Assembly: GCA_963664715.2 (NCBI GenBank) | Contig: CAXXUY010000006.1 | Span: forward strand, 62,001-126,000 | Direction: 5' to 3' | DNA: 64,000 bases | From: JAPOXR01 sp963664715 | Lineage (GTDB): Bacteria > Pseudomonadota > Alphaproteobacteria > Rhodobacterales > Rhodobacteraceae | Shown: positions 8,550 through 17,391 of the stretch, in pieces | Position numbering within the stretch: the first letter of the stretch is position 1 | Layout: each line of letters starts with the position of its first letter | Notes under the pieces: model-generated | Database searches by the model: none | Seen by the model: only the letters and a program-made list of their open reading frames with translations | What the model was told of the DNA's origin: nothing | Program-made: the position numbers and the translations under genes

Positions 8550-9563
8550 TCAGAGATCCTCGACCGTGATGGAATAGGATGTCGAGAACGGCTGGTCCCT
8601 GCGAAACGCAACTGCAGTCGGGAAGCCAGCCCGCGCTATCGGGTTGGCCGGGTTGCAGCCGATTCCGGGACCGAGGTCAAATGCACCACGGACAGGCTCC
8701 ACTCCAAGTGCGAGGTGCCGGCCGTTCCAGGGATATTCCCGGCGACCCCGGTTTGATACCCAGAGCAGAAGGCTGGGAAAGACATCCGGATCGTAGGATA
8801 GCGTCACGCGGTAGTTCTCCAGGTTATTCTCCAGCGAGACTTCTCCTCTGGCGCCGCAGAGTTGTACAAGCTCCTCGGTATCAAAATCCAGGGGCAGGCT
8901 CCCGAGACTGGCCGAACCTGTCTCGGTTGGAACTGCGTCAAGTGATGCGAATTCGCCGCCTGGCAGGAACCGCGATACTCCGGGCTCCACCGGCAGGGGA
9001 TACACGATGCCCCTCGCAAATTCGCCCGCTTTCAGCGACAGGGCACCAGCCTCTTGCGGAAGCCGGAAGACCGGGTGCAGCGCAATGGGCAGAGCAATGT
9101 CCCTTCTCGCCTCAACGGTTAGCGTGATGTCCACACCTGGCCTGCCGGGCTGTCCGGCCACTCTGCGGCTCATCCGCCGGATTGCATGATCCCGGGGATA
9201 GTCGATGGCAATCTCCAGACCGCACGGCAATTCGCCGGAAAGCCGCCATTCATTGTTTGACGAGAAACCGTGGAAGTCATCCCCGGCCCCTTTCACTTCG
9301 ACATCCTCCCAGCCGACAGGAAGATTGTCTGGTGCCGAAGGCGCCCCGAAAGGCACACACGGCCACTCTCCCCTCAGGCGCTTCAGGAGCCCGGGCATGG
9401 CGTCGAACTCCTTCCCGCTGTCATCCGACCACGGAGCGATGGCCATCGGCTGCACGTGCCGGCCCCCGGAAACCAGGAAATCTATGGGCCCGAGCATCCC
9501 GGCAATGGACTGGACCTCGGCACTCCCGGAATCCCACTTGAAGCGATAGCATGCCAATTTCAA
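8550..9563 (-). CDS. Aldose 1-epimerase (galactose mutarotase)-like protein
   Basis: This 337-aa protein has a galactose-mutarotase-like beta-sandwich signature: HGFSSNNEWRL in the middle third, LHPVFRLP, and a C-terminal block LLWVSNRGRREYPWNGRHLALGVEPVRGAFDLG. Canonical GalM His and Glu positions are only partly recognisable, so enzymatic epimerisation is not certain. The TTG start at 9563 overlaps the TGA stop of the upstream SMP-30 fragment (TTGA), evidence that the two genes were once translationally coupled. It is followed 3 nt later by the DUF5054 hydrolase, and the two probably work on the same sugar. Confidence 0.7.
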   Translation of the reverse strand: MKLACYRFKWDSGSAEVQSIAGMLGPIDFLVSGGRHVQPMAIAPWSDDSGKEFDAMPGLLKRLRGEWPCVPFGAPSAPDNLPVGWEDVEVKGAGDDFHGFSSNNEWRLSGELPCGLEIAIDYPRDHAIRRMSRRVAGQPGRPGVDITLTVEARRDIALPIALHPVFRLPQEAGALSLKAGEFARGIVYPLPVEPGVSRFLPGGEFASLDAVPTETGSASLGSLPLDFDTEELVQLCGARGEVSLENNLENYRVTLSYDPDVFPSLLLWVSNRGRREYPWNGRHLALGVEPVRGAFDLGPGIGCNPANPIARAGFPTAVAFRRDQPFSTSYSITVEDL

Positions 9564-9742
9564 ACCCCGAAACGGTAGCTGCGCGGGCCCGGAACACCGA
9601 CATCGAGCGCCAGCAACGCACCCTCGCCGGGATTCCCGAGCTCATTGTCACTCGGTTGTTTGGTCGCCGCGGTTACGTAGACTGTCTGCCGGTCCGGACC
9701 TCCGAAAGCGCAAGCCGTAATGTTGGTGGCCGGGAGTTCCGC
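9560..9742 (-). pseudogene. SMP-30/gluconolactonase, C-terminal fragment
   Basis: About 60 residues match the end of SMP-30/gluconolactonase-family proteins: LPATNITACAFGGPDRQTVYVTAA, then LLALDVGVPG. The beta-propeller upstream of this is absent. In the same frame it is joined directly to a GntR helix-turn-helix fragment, which shows that a deletion fused two unrelated genes. Its stop codon overlaps the start of the mutarotase gene. Confidence 0.75.
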
Positions 9743-9748
9743 ATGGCG

Positions 9749-10009
9749 GTCGACCGAGCCGCGCTGCGGGAAGATCCTGACAAGACACTGCTTCGTCAGA
9801 TGCGCCAGAGTTTCCAGCACCAGCTGGCGGCTGACCCCGAAAAGGTGGCAAAGACTGGCTCCGGACAATGCCGTGCCCGGCTCTATTTGGCAGACGATGA
9901 TCTCGTTCCTCAGCCAATCATGCAGCTGGTTGGACTCGGAGCGACCGGGAACCAGGCCGAGTGCCGCGAGATCCCCTCCCGGATCAAGTCTATTGCCAAC
10001 TGCTGCCAT
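9749..10009 (-). pseudogene. GntR-family DNA-binding domain fragment
   Basis: About 87 residues fit a GntR winged helix: LHDWLRNEIIVCQIEPGTALSGASLCHLFGVSRQLVLETLAHL, then a wing ending in FPQRGS. The effector domain is missing, and the frame runs straight into the C-terminus of an SMP-30 protein. It was probably the regulator of the now decayed sugar operon. Confidence 0.7.
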
Positions 10010-10020
10010 GTCCTTCGCAT

Positions 10021-10584
10021 CTAGCTCGCTGAAACCTGCCAACCCTGCATAAATTGTTTCCGAAGCAGAAAGAAGAGATTCACTCCAGGCAAAGAGGTCA
10101 GCAGAGAGGCAGCCATCGTGACTGTCTTGCCGATCTCGGCATAGGCAACCTGGAAGACCTGGAGCATGCTCATGACCGAACGGATCTCGGTCGACCGGGT
10201 CATTGCCGTCGAGGATATGAGGTCGTTCCAGATCCAGGTGAACCGCAACAGGATCAGCGCAACAAAGGGGCCGCGGCAATTGGGAAGGACAATTGACCGG
10301 AAGAGACACAACTCTGAACAGCCATCCATCCGTGCGGCCTCGTCCACTTCACGCGACATCTGTGTGAGATACGTACGCATTGTCTGGACAGGAAACGGGA
10401 TGCAGATCGCCGTGCAGAACGGGATCATGCCAGGACGCGTGTTCAGAAAACCGAATTTCAGGTAGGAAGAGAACAGCAGGCTCAGGAAGACTATCAGTCC
10501 GAAGACGAACAGGTTCTGCCCCGGTTGGCGCGTATCGCGTCTTGCAATTGAGTCATGAAAGAGACCTTCGAGAGCGATGGCCAC
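10021..10584 (-). pseudogene. Sugar ABC transporter permease (MalG-type), N-terminally truncated
   Basis: The 187-aa frame carries the permease EAA loop (EVDEAARMDGCSELCLFRSIVLP), a following TM segment with WIWNDLI, and the usual C-terminal motif LLRKQFMQGW. Intact MalG-type permeases are about 270-300 aa with six TM segments. Here the first TM segments are replaced by unrelated sequence (start MAIALEGLFHDSIARR), so transport function is unlikely. No partner permease, binding protein or ATPase is present. It fits a decayed carbohydrate ABC transporter that once fed the DUF5054/mutarotase pair. Confidence 0.75.
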
Positions 10585-10750
10585 CCTGCTTCATCAACCT
10601 CTCGATTGGGGGAAACTCCCGTCAGTTCGCTGAATACTGGAACCGTCCAAGCTTCCGCTTCGTCACGTGCATCGGGATAGCTGACGCCGCCCGTGACAGC
10701 CGGGGTTTCCTCCTCCTTGCCATCTTTGATGGCAGAATTGTCATCGGAAA

Positions 10751-10843
10751 TCGCCGGTCAAACAGGCACACCCTGCATCCTCGGGCCCGCGCAGCCAGGG
10801 CGACTGCCCGCCCGATAGCGCTTCCCGCGCCCGAGATGAGGTA
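10751..10843 (-). pseudogene. Short-chain dehydrogenase, Rossmann N-terminal fragment
   Basis: Read on the minus strand, this stretch gives YLISGAGSAIGRAVALAARA followed by RGCRVCLFDRR, the beta1-GxxxxxIG-alpha-beta2 unit of an SDR ending in the cofactor-selecting Asp. Nothing downstream continues the fold. It is too short to be a gene and is another remnant of the decayed operon. Confidence 0.55.
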
Positions 10844-10875
10844 TGTCGGCTACAATTCCGTCTTTCTTTGACGGA

Positions 10876-11683
10876 TTACCATCTAGCATGACCAATTGAC
10901 TGAAAGTTCCCTTCTTCAGGTTGGACGAAACTGCCAGTCAATCGATAACTTGCCCGAAAAATCAATGCTATCCGACGCGTTGCATGGTGCGGGCAGGCCA
11001 ACCGAATTATCCGCAGACTCTCGGGTTTCGACCGGTGGGTACGGAATCCTGGCCCGTCGGGTTCTCCGGATTCGCTTGCACAATTGTCACCCGGTTGCGG
11101 AATCGTGCAGGCATCCTTGCAATTCATGCCGCCTTTGGTGGAAACTGGACCTGTCCATGCCGAACAGCTTGGTTCGGCAACTGAAGGTGGATGTAGTGAC
11201 CGCGCTGCCCAAGAGATCTCGCCGGGATTCTCAGGCGCCTTGCCCCGTCTCTGTTTCGGGCGGACTCATGCGGCCAAGTGCGGCAGGTCGCGATCCCCTT
11301 GAACGTGGTTCTAGCCAGGCCAGAATGGCCGGAAACGGATCCTGTACTCCGACAGACCTGAATGCTGAACGGCAAGGCATTTCGACTCGCCAGGCAACGC
11401 GGCAGGCTGATCAATGCCGGATCCCCGGGCAGTGCCCGGATGGTCGTCTGGAACCCGGCTGCACCAGCCACTATGCCCTGGAGCCGCACCTGGCACGGTC
11501 TCACGGCAACAACACCTTCCGGAATTCGGCTTCTGACCTGAAGGCAAACTTCCGACCTTCCATGCCTGCATCAGCTGTTTCCCCGGGGCAGCAAGAGCCT
11601 TCCGGGAATTGGAGTTGCGCTCGTGGACCTCCTGGACACGGAACGATGTGAGACCAAAAACCCAACCGGGAGTGACGCTGCAA
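10876..11683. other. Degraded stretch without an identifiable gene
   Basis: About 800 bases upstream of the LysR gene. Open frames exist on both strands, but their translations are rich in Arg, Pro and Ser and show no domain. The minus-strand C-terminal piece near 11124-11300 could be a transposase tail; that is a guess. I support no gene here. Confidence 0.4.
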
Positions 11684-12589
11684 ATGATGAACCTCCGAAT
11701 CAGGCAACTCAAGGCCTACCAGGCCATCCTGAGCACTGGATCCGTAACAGCGGCAGCGGAACATCTTGCGTTGACGCAGCCGGCTGTCAGCCGTGCACTC
11801 GCCGCCCTTGAAGCAAATCTCGGATTCCAGCTCTTCGAGCGACGCGGACGGCACCTGATCCACTCGGACAAGGGCCGGCGCTTCTACAGGATGATCGAGT
11901 CGACACTGGCCGGTCTCGACGCCATGCCCGGATTTGCCGAGGACATCCGGCTTGAACGCGGAAGCCCCCTGCGCATCGCCTCGATAGGCCCCCTGCTGTT
12001 CAGCGACCTCGTTCCGACCGCGGTGGCCAGTTTCCGCGAATCCTACCGGGACCTCCAGCTCGAAGTGAACTGGGTGGATCGGCTCGACATCGAGGACTGG
12101 GTCGTCAATCAGAATACCGACATCGGGCTTACCCTGATGCCTGTCGAACATCCACTGCTCGAGACCCGCGAATTCGCTTCGGTGAACGCCGTCGTAATCC
12201 TTCCGGCAGACCATCCTCTTGCCCAAAGGACCGAGATCGGACCGTCCGACTTCCTTGACGAACGCGTGATCATACCCTCAAGAATGACCAGGCTGAGGCA
12301 GCTGGCCGACAAGTGCATGCTTGAAGCCAAGCATCCGATGCCGATCTCCATCGAAACTTCAACCGCCATTGCCAGTTGCCACATGGTGGGAGCCGGGCTG
12401 GGAGTCGGCATCACGGATCCATTCAGCCCGACCGGGATTCGCCAGGAGCGAATAGTCCTGCGCCCGTGGCGTCCCTCGATCCGGATGTCCTATGCCGCGA
12501 TCTGGCTGAAATCCCGGCCGCTCTCGGAACGGTCCGCGCATCTGATCGAAGTGCTGCGTGAACTTGCCGGCCAGTCACAGGACATGTGA
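11684..12589 (+). CDS. LysR-family regulator next to the TTT-sulfatase operon
   Basis: This LysR-type regulator of about 300 aa has its N-terminal HTH in LKAYQAILSTGSVTAAAEHL and LTQPAVSRALAALE, then an effector domain with VVILPADHPLA and the typical AGLGVGITDPF turn. The open frame extends back to 11609, but the tandem ATG codons at 11684 and 11687, about 10 nt after GGGAG, give the correct N-terminus. It precedes tctC on the same strand, with a perfect palindrome in the 138-bp gap, so it is probably the local regulator of the transporter and sulfatase genes. The inducer is unknown. Confidence 0.88.
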   Translation: MMNLRIRQLKAYQAILSTGSVTAAAEHLALTQPAVSRALAALEANLGFQLFERRGRHLIHSDKGRRFYRMIESTLAGLDAMPGFAEDIRLERGSPLRIASIGPLLFSDLVPTAVASFRESYRDLQLEVNWVDRLDIEDWVVNQNTDIGLTLMPVEHPLLETREFASVNAVVILPADHPLAQRTEIGPSDFLDERVIIPSRMTRLRQLADKCMLEAKHPMPISIETSTAIASCHMVGAGLGVGITDPFSPTGIRQERIVLRPWRPSIRMSYAAIWLKSRPLSERSAHLIEVLRELAGQSQDM

Positions 12590-12592
12590 GCC

Positions 12593-12617
12593 ATCATATT
12601 ACACACTGTAATATGAT
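12593..12617. promoter_or_regulatory. Perfect 11-3-11 palindromic operator candidate
   Basis: ATCATATTACA, CAC, TGTAATATGAT is a perfect 25-bp inverted repeat beginning 4 nt after the LysR stop codon and about 110 nt before tctC. It contains a T-N11-A core (TTACACACTGTAA), as in LysR boxes. It is AT-rich and has no U-tract, which argues against a terminator. A LysR or GntR operator controlling the TTT-sulfatase operon is the likeliest reading. Confidence 0.6.
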
Positions 12618-12727
12618 ATGCTCAATTATTCATTTTTCTTTTCGATAAACACGGTTCAGTCTCGTCACAGACAAATCTGACCCAGGGTCCGAGGGATCAT
12701 CGGTCGCCAACCGGGAGGAGAAAACTC

Positions 12728-13711
12728 ATGATGAGACATTCAGTGACCGCGGCATGCATTCTTTTCGCCGCGGGTCTCGCCGCCGGGCCAGCCATTTCGG
12801 AATGGCCGGAACAACCCATCAAGATCACGATACCATGGAAAGCCGGAGCCGGCGCTGTCGACCAGATGACACGCCAACTCCAGAAGACTGTCGCCGAATC
12901 CGACATCGTTGATCAACCGATTACGATCTTCAACATCGGCGGCCCAATTCCGATCGGGCTTCGCCAGGCCAAGGACCATGATCCCGATGGATACAATTTC
13001 GTGGTCATGCACACTGCCATGATGACGCTGGAAGCAGCTGGCAAGATTGATTTCGGCTACAAGGATTTCGAGCCTGTCGTGAGGCTTGGCCAGTTCTGCC
13101 AGACAACGTCGGTTCACAAGGATACTGGCATCGAGACCCTGGATGGTTTGCTTGATGCGGCTGCGGCCGAGCCGAATTCACTGGTTCATGGCGCGAATCT
13201 CGGCGCCATCAATCACGTCTACGGCATCATGGTGGAGGATCTGCGGGAAGGTGCAAAGTTCCGGTTCGTCCAGACTGGCGGCGATGCAGGAACCTTCCCC
13301 GAATTCAAGGGCGGCAGGGTTCAGGTGGCAGGCTTTTCGGCTGCCGGCGCGACCAACTTTGCACTCGGCGCCGATGGAATGCCCGACCCGGAAAGCCCGG
13401 TTCGCCTGTTGGCCTATGCCGGTCCTGAGCGGCACAAGAATTTTGCAGACGTTCCGACTTTCATCGAGCTTGGACACGACTTCCAGTTCTGCGTCGATGG
13501 ATGGTATTTCGCGCCCAAGGGAACCCCGGGCGAAGCAATTGACGGATTTGCACAAATGGTGAAGGCTGCCCTTGAAGATCAGGGCATGCAGGACTTCCTC
13601 AGCAGCAAGGCCATGGTCGGGGCATTCCAGGCCGGTGACGAACTCATGGCTGAAATGGATCGTCAATGGGAAGCAATTGCGCCCGTCGCTGCGCGCGCAT
13701 CCTCGAAGTGA
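12728..13711 (+). CDS. Tripartite tricarboxylate transporter, substrate-binding protein (TctC family)
   Basis: The 327-aa protein has a signal peptide (cleavage near AGPAISEWPE) and the TctC opening EWPEQPIKITIPWKAGAGAVDQMTR. Later it has GYNFVVMHTAM, a conserved block around FVQTGGDAGTFPEFKGGRVQ, and PKGTPGEAIDGFAQMVKAAL, all typical of TctC/BUG binding proteins. It is periplasmic and delivers an organic acid to TctAB. A strong ribosome-binding site (GGGAGGAG) sits 8 nt before the ATG. It heads the tctC-tctB-tctA-sulfatase operon. TctC proteins bind diverse carboxylates, so the ligand is not predictable; the sulfatase hints at a sulfated acid. Confidence 0.88.
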   Translation: MMRHSVTAACILFAAGLAAGPAISEWPEQPIKITIPWKAGAGAVDQMTRQLQKTVAESDIVDQPITIFNIGGPIPIGLRQAKDHDPDGYNFVVMHTAMMTLEAAGKIDFGYKDFEPVVRLGQFCQTTSVHKDTGIETLDGLLDAAAAEPNSLVHGANLGAINHVYGIMVEDLREGAKFRFVQTGGDAGTFPEFKGGRVQVAGFSAAGATNFALGADGMPDPESPVRLLAYAGPERHKNFADVPTFIELGHDFQFCVDGWYFAPKGTPGEAIDGFAQMVKAALEDQGMQDFLSSKAMVGAFQAGDELMAEMDRQWEAIAPVAARASSK

Positions 13712-13800
13712 CCGCCTGAGCAGGACGTCCCGGCTCGAAAGCCAACGAAAATCGGGATCGGCGGCTCAATACCGGCCGCCGGTCCTGCCGGGGATTTCGC

Positions 13801-14298
13801 ATGAAAAGGACAATTGCAACTGCGGAGTTTCTGGTCACGCTGGCGCTGCTGCTCGTCAGTGTTCTCTTTCTTTTCAATTCGCTTCAACTTCCCGGAGGCG
13901 AGTTCGACCCGCTCGGACCCGGTGCCGCGCCCGAGATGGTCTCGTCAGTCCTGGTCTTCCTGTGCGTGCTGGTACTGACCCGGACCACGATGCGGACACG
14001 CAGTGGCAACTCGGCGTCGCCGGAATCAGCCACAGCGGGAGAGCCCGCCGCGGAGAGGACACCTCGCCAGCTACTTTTCTTCGCGACGCTGCTTGTCGCA
14101 TACATCGTCGCGTTCCAGCTTGACTCCATTCACTTCATCCTGATCACGACCGCATTCGTGTTTCTTGCCACGACAGCGCTCCGGGGATGGGAGCCGCGGA
14201 CTGCGCTGCTTTCCTTGATCGTCGCGCTCGGAATTTCCGTATTCCTGTTCTTTGCCCTGACCCACTTCTTCGTGATTCGCCTGCCCGGCGTCTATTGA
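13801..14298 (+). CDS. Tripartite tricarboxylate transporter, small subunit (TctB family)
   Basis: This 165-aa inner-membrane protein has four predicted TM segments (residues about 6-26, 40-60, 90-110 and 135-160) split by an acidic, Ser/Ala-rich cytoplasmic loop. The motif EFDPLGPGAAPE after TM1 is typical of TctB. It sits 89 nt after tctC and 11 nt before the tctA start. With TctA it forms the membrane part of a secondary, ion-driven carboxylate transporter. Sequence conservation in TctB is low in general, so the assignment relies on topology, the motif and context. Confidence 0.85.
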   Translation: MKRTIATAEFLVTLALLLVSVLFLFNSLQLPGGEFDPLGPGAAPEMVSSVLVFLCVLVLTRTTMRTRSGNSASPESATAGEPAAERTPRQLLFFATLLVAYIVAFQLDSIHFILITTAFVFLATTALRGWEPRTALLSLIVALGISVFLFFALTHFFVIRLPGVY

Positions 14299-14309
14299 GA
14301 CCGGTTCCG

Positions 14310-15809
14310 ATGATCGACGGCATTCTTGGAACCTTCACCTGGCTGCAGATGATCTTCATCTTTGTCGGTGTCTTTTCCGGGATTGTCGTCGGAGCGATTC
14401 CGGGCCTGACCGGGTCGATGCTGATCGCGCTCACATTGCCGCTGACATTCCACATGTCCGCCCTTCATGCCACGACCCTGCTGGTCGCGATGTATGTCGG
14501 GTCGATCGCCGGAGGTCTGATCACGGCGACCCTGCTGCGCATGCCGGGCTCGCCCGCAGCCGTGATGACGACCCTCGACGGATATCCCCTGGCAAAGTCA
14601 GGGCGCCCCGGTCGCGCCCTCGGGTTCGGCATAACGGCGTCCTTCATCGGCTCCCTGATCGCCTGGGTCGCCCTGGCGACAATATCCGAGCCACTCTCGG
14701 AACTCGCCGTCAGACTGACACCGTTCGACTACTTTGCACTGGTGATGGTCGCCATGGCACTGATCGCATCGGTGGCAGGCCGGGATGTCATCAAGGGGCT
14801 CGTCACGGGCTTCCTGGGCATGCTCGTGACCTTTCCCGGTATTGACCCGTCCGGAGGAGAGATCAGGCTGACCTTCGGCTCCGACGACCTTATCGGAGGA
14901 TTCAAGCTGCTGCCGGTCCTGATCGGTGTCTTTGCCGTCAGCCAGATTTTCTCGGATGCGTACGACATGAAGTCCCGGCAGGAGAAGGTGGAGTTTTCTG
15001 CCAAGGGCATGTTCATGTCGTTGGGTGACCTCAGGGAACAGGCGGTCAATCTCGTCCGATCTTCCTTCATCGGCACGTTTATCGGGATTCTCCCCGGGGT
15101 CGGCGCGTCGGTCGGTTCAGCACTCTCCTACCTCTTTGCAAGATTGGGGTCGCGCACTCCGGAGCGTTTCGGCAAGGGTTCCGAGGAAGGAATCGTCGCA
15201 TCCGAGGCAGCCAACAATGCCACCGTCGGCGGCGCACTGATTCCGCTCATCGCCCTTGGAATACCCGGTTCCGTCACCGATGCCATTCTCATCGGCGCAC
15301 TGACCATTCATTCCCTCCAGCCAGGGCCGCTGTTGTTCGAGACGAATCCCGACATCGTCTGGAATGTCATCGGCGTCTACTTCGTTGCGACATTCGTCAT
15401 GTTCGGTCTCATGCTCGGCCTGATCCGCCTCTATGTGAGAATCTCGACAATCCCCAAAGAGTTCCTGTTGCCGGCCATCATGGTGTTCTGCGTCGTGGGC
15501 GTGTTTTCGCTGAACAACACGATGTTCGATGTCTGGACAATGCTTGCATTCGGCGTCGTTGGATTCCTGCTTGAGCGCGCGGGGTTTCACCTGGGCCCGT
15601 TCGTGATCGGTTATGTCCTCGCGGTGGTGGCCGAGGCAAAACTGCGGCAAGGGCTGATGTTCACCGATGGCGACATCATGCCGCTCTTTACCGAGCCCCT
15701 GTCGGTCGGAATGCTGATCATTGCTTTCGGCCTGCTGGTCTGGTCGCTCTGGGCCGAGCGCCGGCGGAAGGACAGTGCCGCCAACCGCGTTGAAGGAACC
15801 GGATCATGA
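14310..15809 (+). CDS. Tripartite tricarboxylate transporter, large permease (TctA family)
   Basis: The permease is 499 aa with about 11-12 TM segments. It carries the duplicated TctA motifs: GAIPGLTGSMLIAL near the N-terminus and GILPGVGASVGSALSYL in the second half, plus GGLITATLLRMPGSPAAVMTTLDGYPL and NNATVGGALIPLIALGIPGS. The frame opens earlier, at 14187, but that part overlaps tctB in another frame; the ATG at 14310 gives the family N-terminus. Its TGA overlaps the sulfatase ATG (ATGA), so the sulfatase is translationally coupled to the transporter. It is an integral inner-membrane protein. Confidence 0.92.
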   Translation: MIDGILGTFTWLQMIFIFVGVFSGIVVGAIPGLTGSMLIALTLPLTFHMSALHATTLLVAMYVGSIAGGLITATLLRMPGSPAAVMTTLDGYPLAKSGRPGRALGFGITASFIGSLIAWVALATISEPLSELAVRLTPFDYFALVMVAMALIASVAGRDVIKGLVTGFLGMLVTFPGIDPSGGEIRLTFGSDDLIGGFKLLPVLIGVFAVSQIFSDAYDMKSRQEKVEFSAKGMFMSLGDLREQAVNLVRSSFIGTFIGILPGVGASVGSALSYLFARLGSRTPERFGKGSEEGIVASEAANNATVGGALIPLIALGIPGSVTDAILIGALTIHSLQPGPLLFETNPDIVWNVIGVYFVATFVMFGLMLGLIRLYVRISTIPKEFLLPAIMVFCVVGVFSLNNTMFDVWTMLAFGVVGFLLERAGFHLGPFVIGYVLAVVAEAKLRQGLMFTDGDIMPLFTEPLSVGMLIIAFGLLVWSLWAERRRKDSAANRVEGTGS

Positions 15810-17323
15810 AGACGATACTGCTGATGTTCGACAGTCTGAACCGGCGCGCACTGCAATGCTACGGCGGCTCGGGATACACCCCGAACTTTTCCCGCCTCGC
15901 CAGCCGCGGCATCACGTTTGACAACCACTATGTGGGGTCGCTGCCCTGCATGCCGGCGCGCCGCGACATCCAGACCGGCCGGTTGAATTTCATGCACCGG
16001 TCCTGGGGTCCGCTCGAGCCGTTCGACACCTGCTTTCCCGATGTCATGAAGAAGAATGGCATTCACACGCACCTGATAACCGATCACTACCACTACCTTG
16101 AGGACGGGGGGCTGAACTACCAGAACCGGTTCGCAACCTGGGAGCTGGAACGCGGGCAGGAATGGGACCCCTGGAGAGCAATGATCGACGTACCGGATGA
16201 CGAGTTTCGGCAGAAATTTCACCCGATCCAGTATGCACCGCCGGGCTCGCCCGGTGGCCGTGCCCGCGGAATGGTCAATCGCGAGTTCATCTCGTCGGAG
16301 GACGACCATTCGATGCCGAGATGCTTCAACCGGGCATTGGAGTTCCTGGACCTCAACCGGAATTCCGAAGGCTGGTTCCTGCAACTCGAATGCTACGACC
16401 CGCATGAGCCATTCCACGCTCCGGAGCGCTACAGGGCCCATTACCCGACGGGGTACAATGGACCGCGGCTGGACTGGCCCCTGTACCGACGGGTCGAGGA
16501 AACACCTCTCGAGATCGAGGAGATCCGTGCAAACTACATGGCCCTGGTGTCCATGTGTGACAATTATCTCGGCAAACTGCTCGACTACCTGGACGAACAT
16601 GACATGTGGAAGGACACGGCAATCATTGCAACGACCGATCACGGTTTCATGCTCGGCGAGCACGATTGGTGGGCGAAGAGCCGAATGCCCTTCTACAACG
16701 AGATCGCCCATATTCCCCTGATCGTCTACAATCCGCGCTACGCATACATGTCGGGACAGCGACGCAATTCGCTGACCCAGAACATCGACATGATGCCGAC
16801 CTTGCTGGGCTGGTACGGCCAGGACATTCCCGAATTCGTGCGTGGGCACGCACTTGACGGGATTATCGAACGGGACGAGGCCAGCCGCAGGGTGGCGCTT
16901 TATGGTCAGTTCGGGGCAGCCACGAACGTGACAGACGGCCGGTATACCTATTTCCTGTATCCCGAAGGTTCTTCACGCCTCCAGGACCAGAACGTCTTCG
17001 AATACACGCTGATGCCGACCCATCAGCAGAGTTTCTTTGCCGTGTCCGAATTCGAGGGAGCCGAAATGGTCCAGGGGTTCGATTTCATGCAGAATTGCCG
17101 GGTAATGAAGATACCGGCCCGAAATCCGGGCAACCGGGGCCAGGGAGCACTGATTGAAGATGCCAGGACCGTCCTCTACGACCTGGTGAGCGACCCGGCC
17201 CAGGAATGCCCGGTAAAGGATGATGCTGTCATTGAACGGCTGGAGGGCGAAATGCTCGAGGTCATGCGGAGCCATGAAGCTCCGCCGGAAGCCTATTCCA
17301 GGCTGGGACTGCCCTGCGAATGA
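15806..17323 (+). CDS. Type I (formylglycine) sulfatase coupled to the TTT transporter
   Basis: This 505-aa sulfatase has the formylglycine motif C-x-P-x-R at Cys48 (LPCMPARRD), which needs conversion by a formylglycine-generating enzyme, none of which is encoded here. Other metal or sulfate contacts are Asp9 (LMFDSLNRRA), CYDPHEPFHAPERY, and TTDHGFMLGEHDWW with its DHG-x-x-x-G-E-H signature. There is no signal peptide, so a cytosolic enzyme acting on imported substrate is likely. The start codon overlaps the tctA stop, tying it to the transporter. Related family members also act on phosphonate monoesters, so the hydrolysed ester is uncertain; given TctABC, a sulfated carboxylic acid is a reasonable guess. 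Confidence 0.88.
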   Translation: MKTILLMFDSLNRRALQCYGGSGYTPNFSRLASRGITFDNHYVGSLPCMPARRDIQTGRLNFMHRSWGPLEPFDTCFPDVMKKNGIHTHLITDHYHYLEDGGLNYQNRFATWELERGQEWDPWRAMIDVPDDEFRQKFHPIQYAPPGSPGGRARGMVNREFISSEDDHSMPRCFNRALEFLDLNRNSEGWFLQLECYDPHEPFHAPERYRAHYPTGYNGPRLDWPLYRRVEETPLEIEEIRANYMALVSMCDNYLGKLLDYLDEHDMWKDTAIIATTDHGFMLGEHDWWAKSRMPFYNEIAHIPLIVYNPRYAYMSGQRRNSLTQNIDMMPTLLGWYGQDIPEFVRGHALDGIIERDEASRRVALYGQFGAATNVTDGRYTYFLYPEGSSRLQDQNVFEYTLMPTHQQSFFAVSEFEGAEMVQGFDFMQNCRVMKIPARNPGNRGQGALIEDARTVLYDLVSDPAQECPVKDDAVIERLEGEMLEVMRSHEAPPEAYSRLGLPCE

Positions 17324-17371
17324 AACATCCGTAATCCGTTGGTGCGCAGCAAACTGCCGGAGTTTCAGGTA

Positions 17372-17391
17372 CCGGGCCCTTTCAGGCCCGG
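17372..17391. terminator. GC stem-loop after the sulfatase gene
   Basis: CCGGGCC, loop CTTTCA, GGCCCGG forms a perfect 7-bp stem about 50 nt past the sulfatase stop codon. No U-run follows, so it is a weak intrinsic terminator candidate or an mRNA-stabilising hairpin. Confidence 0.4.

Noticed and set aside
15611..16849. 412-aa minus-strand frame opposite the sulfatase
   Set aside because: Shadow of the sulfatase gene; composition is unlike a protein and no motif is seen.
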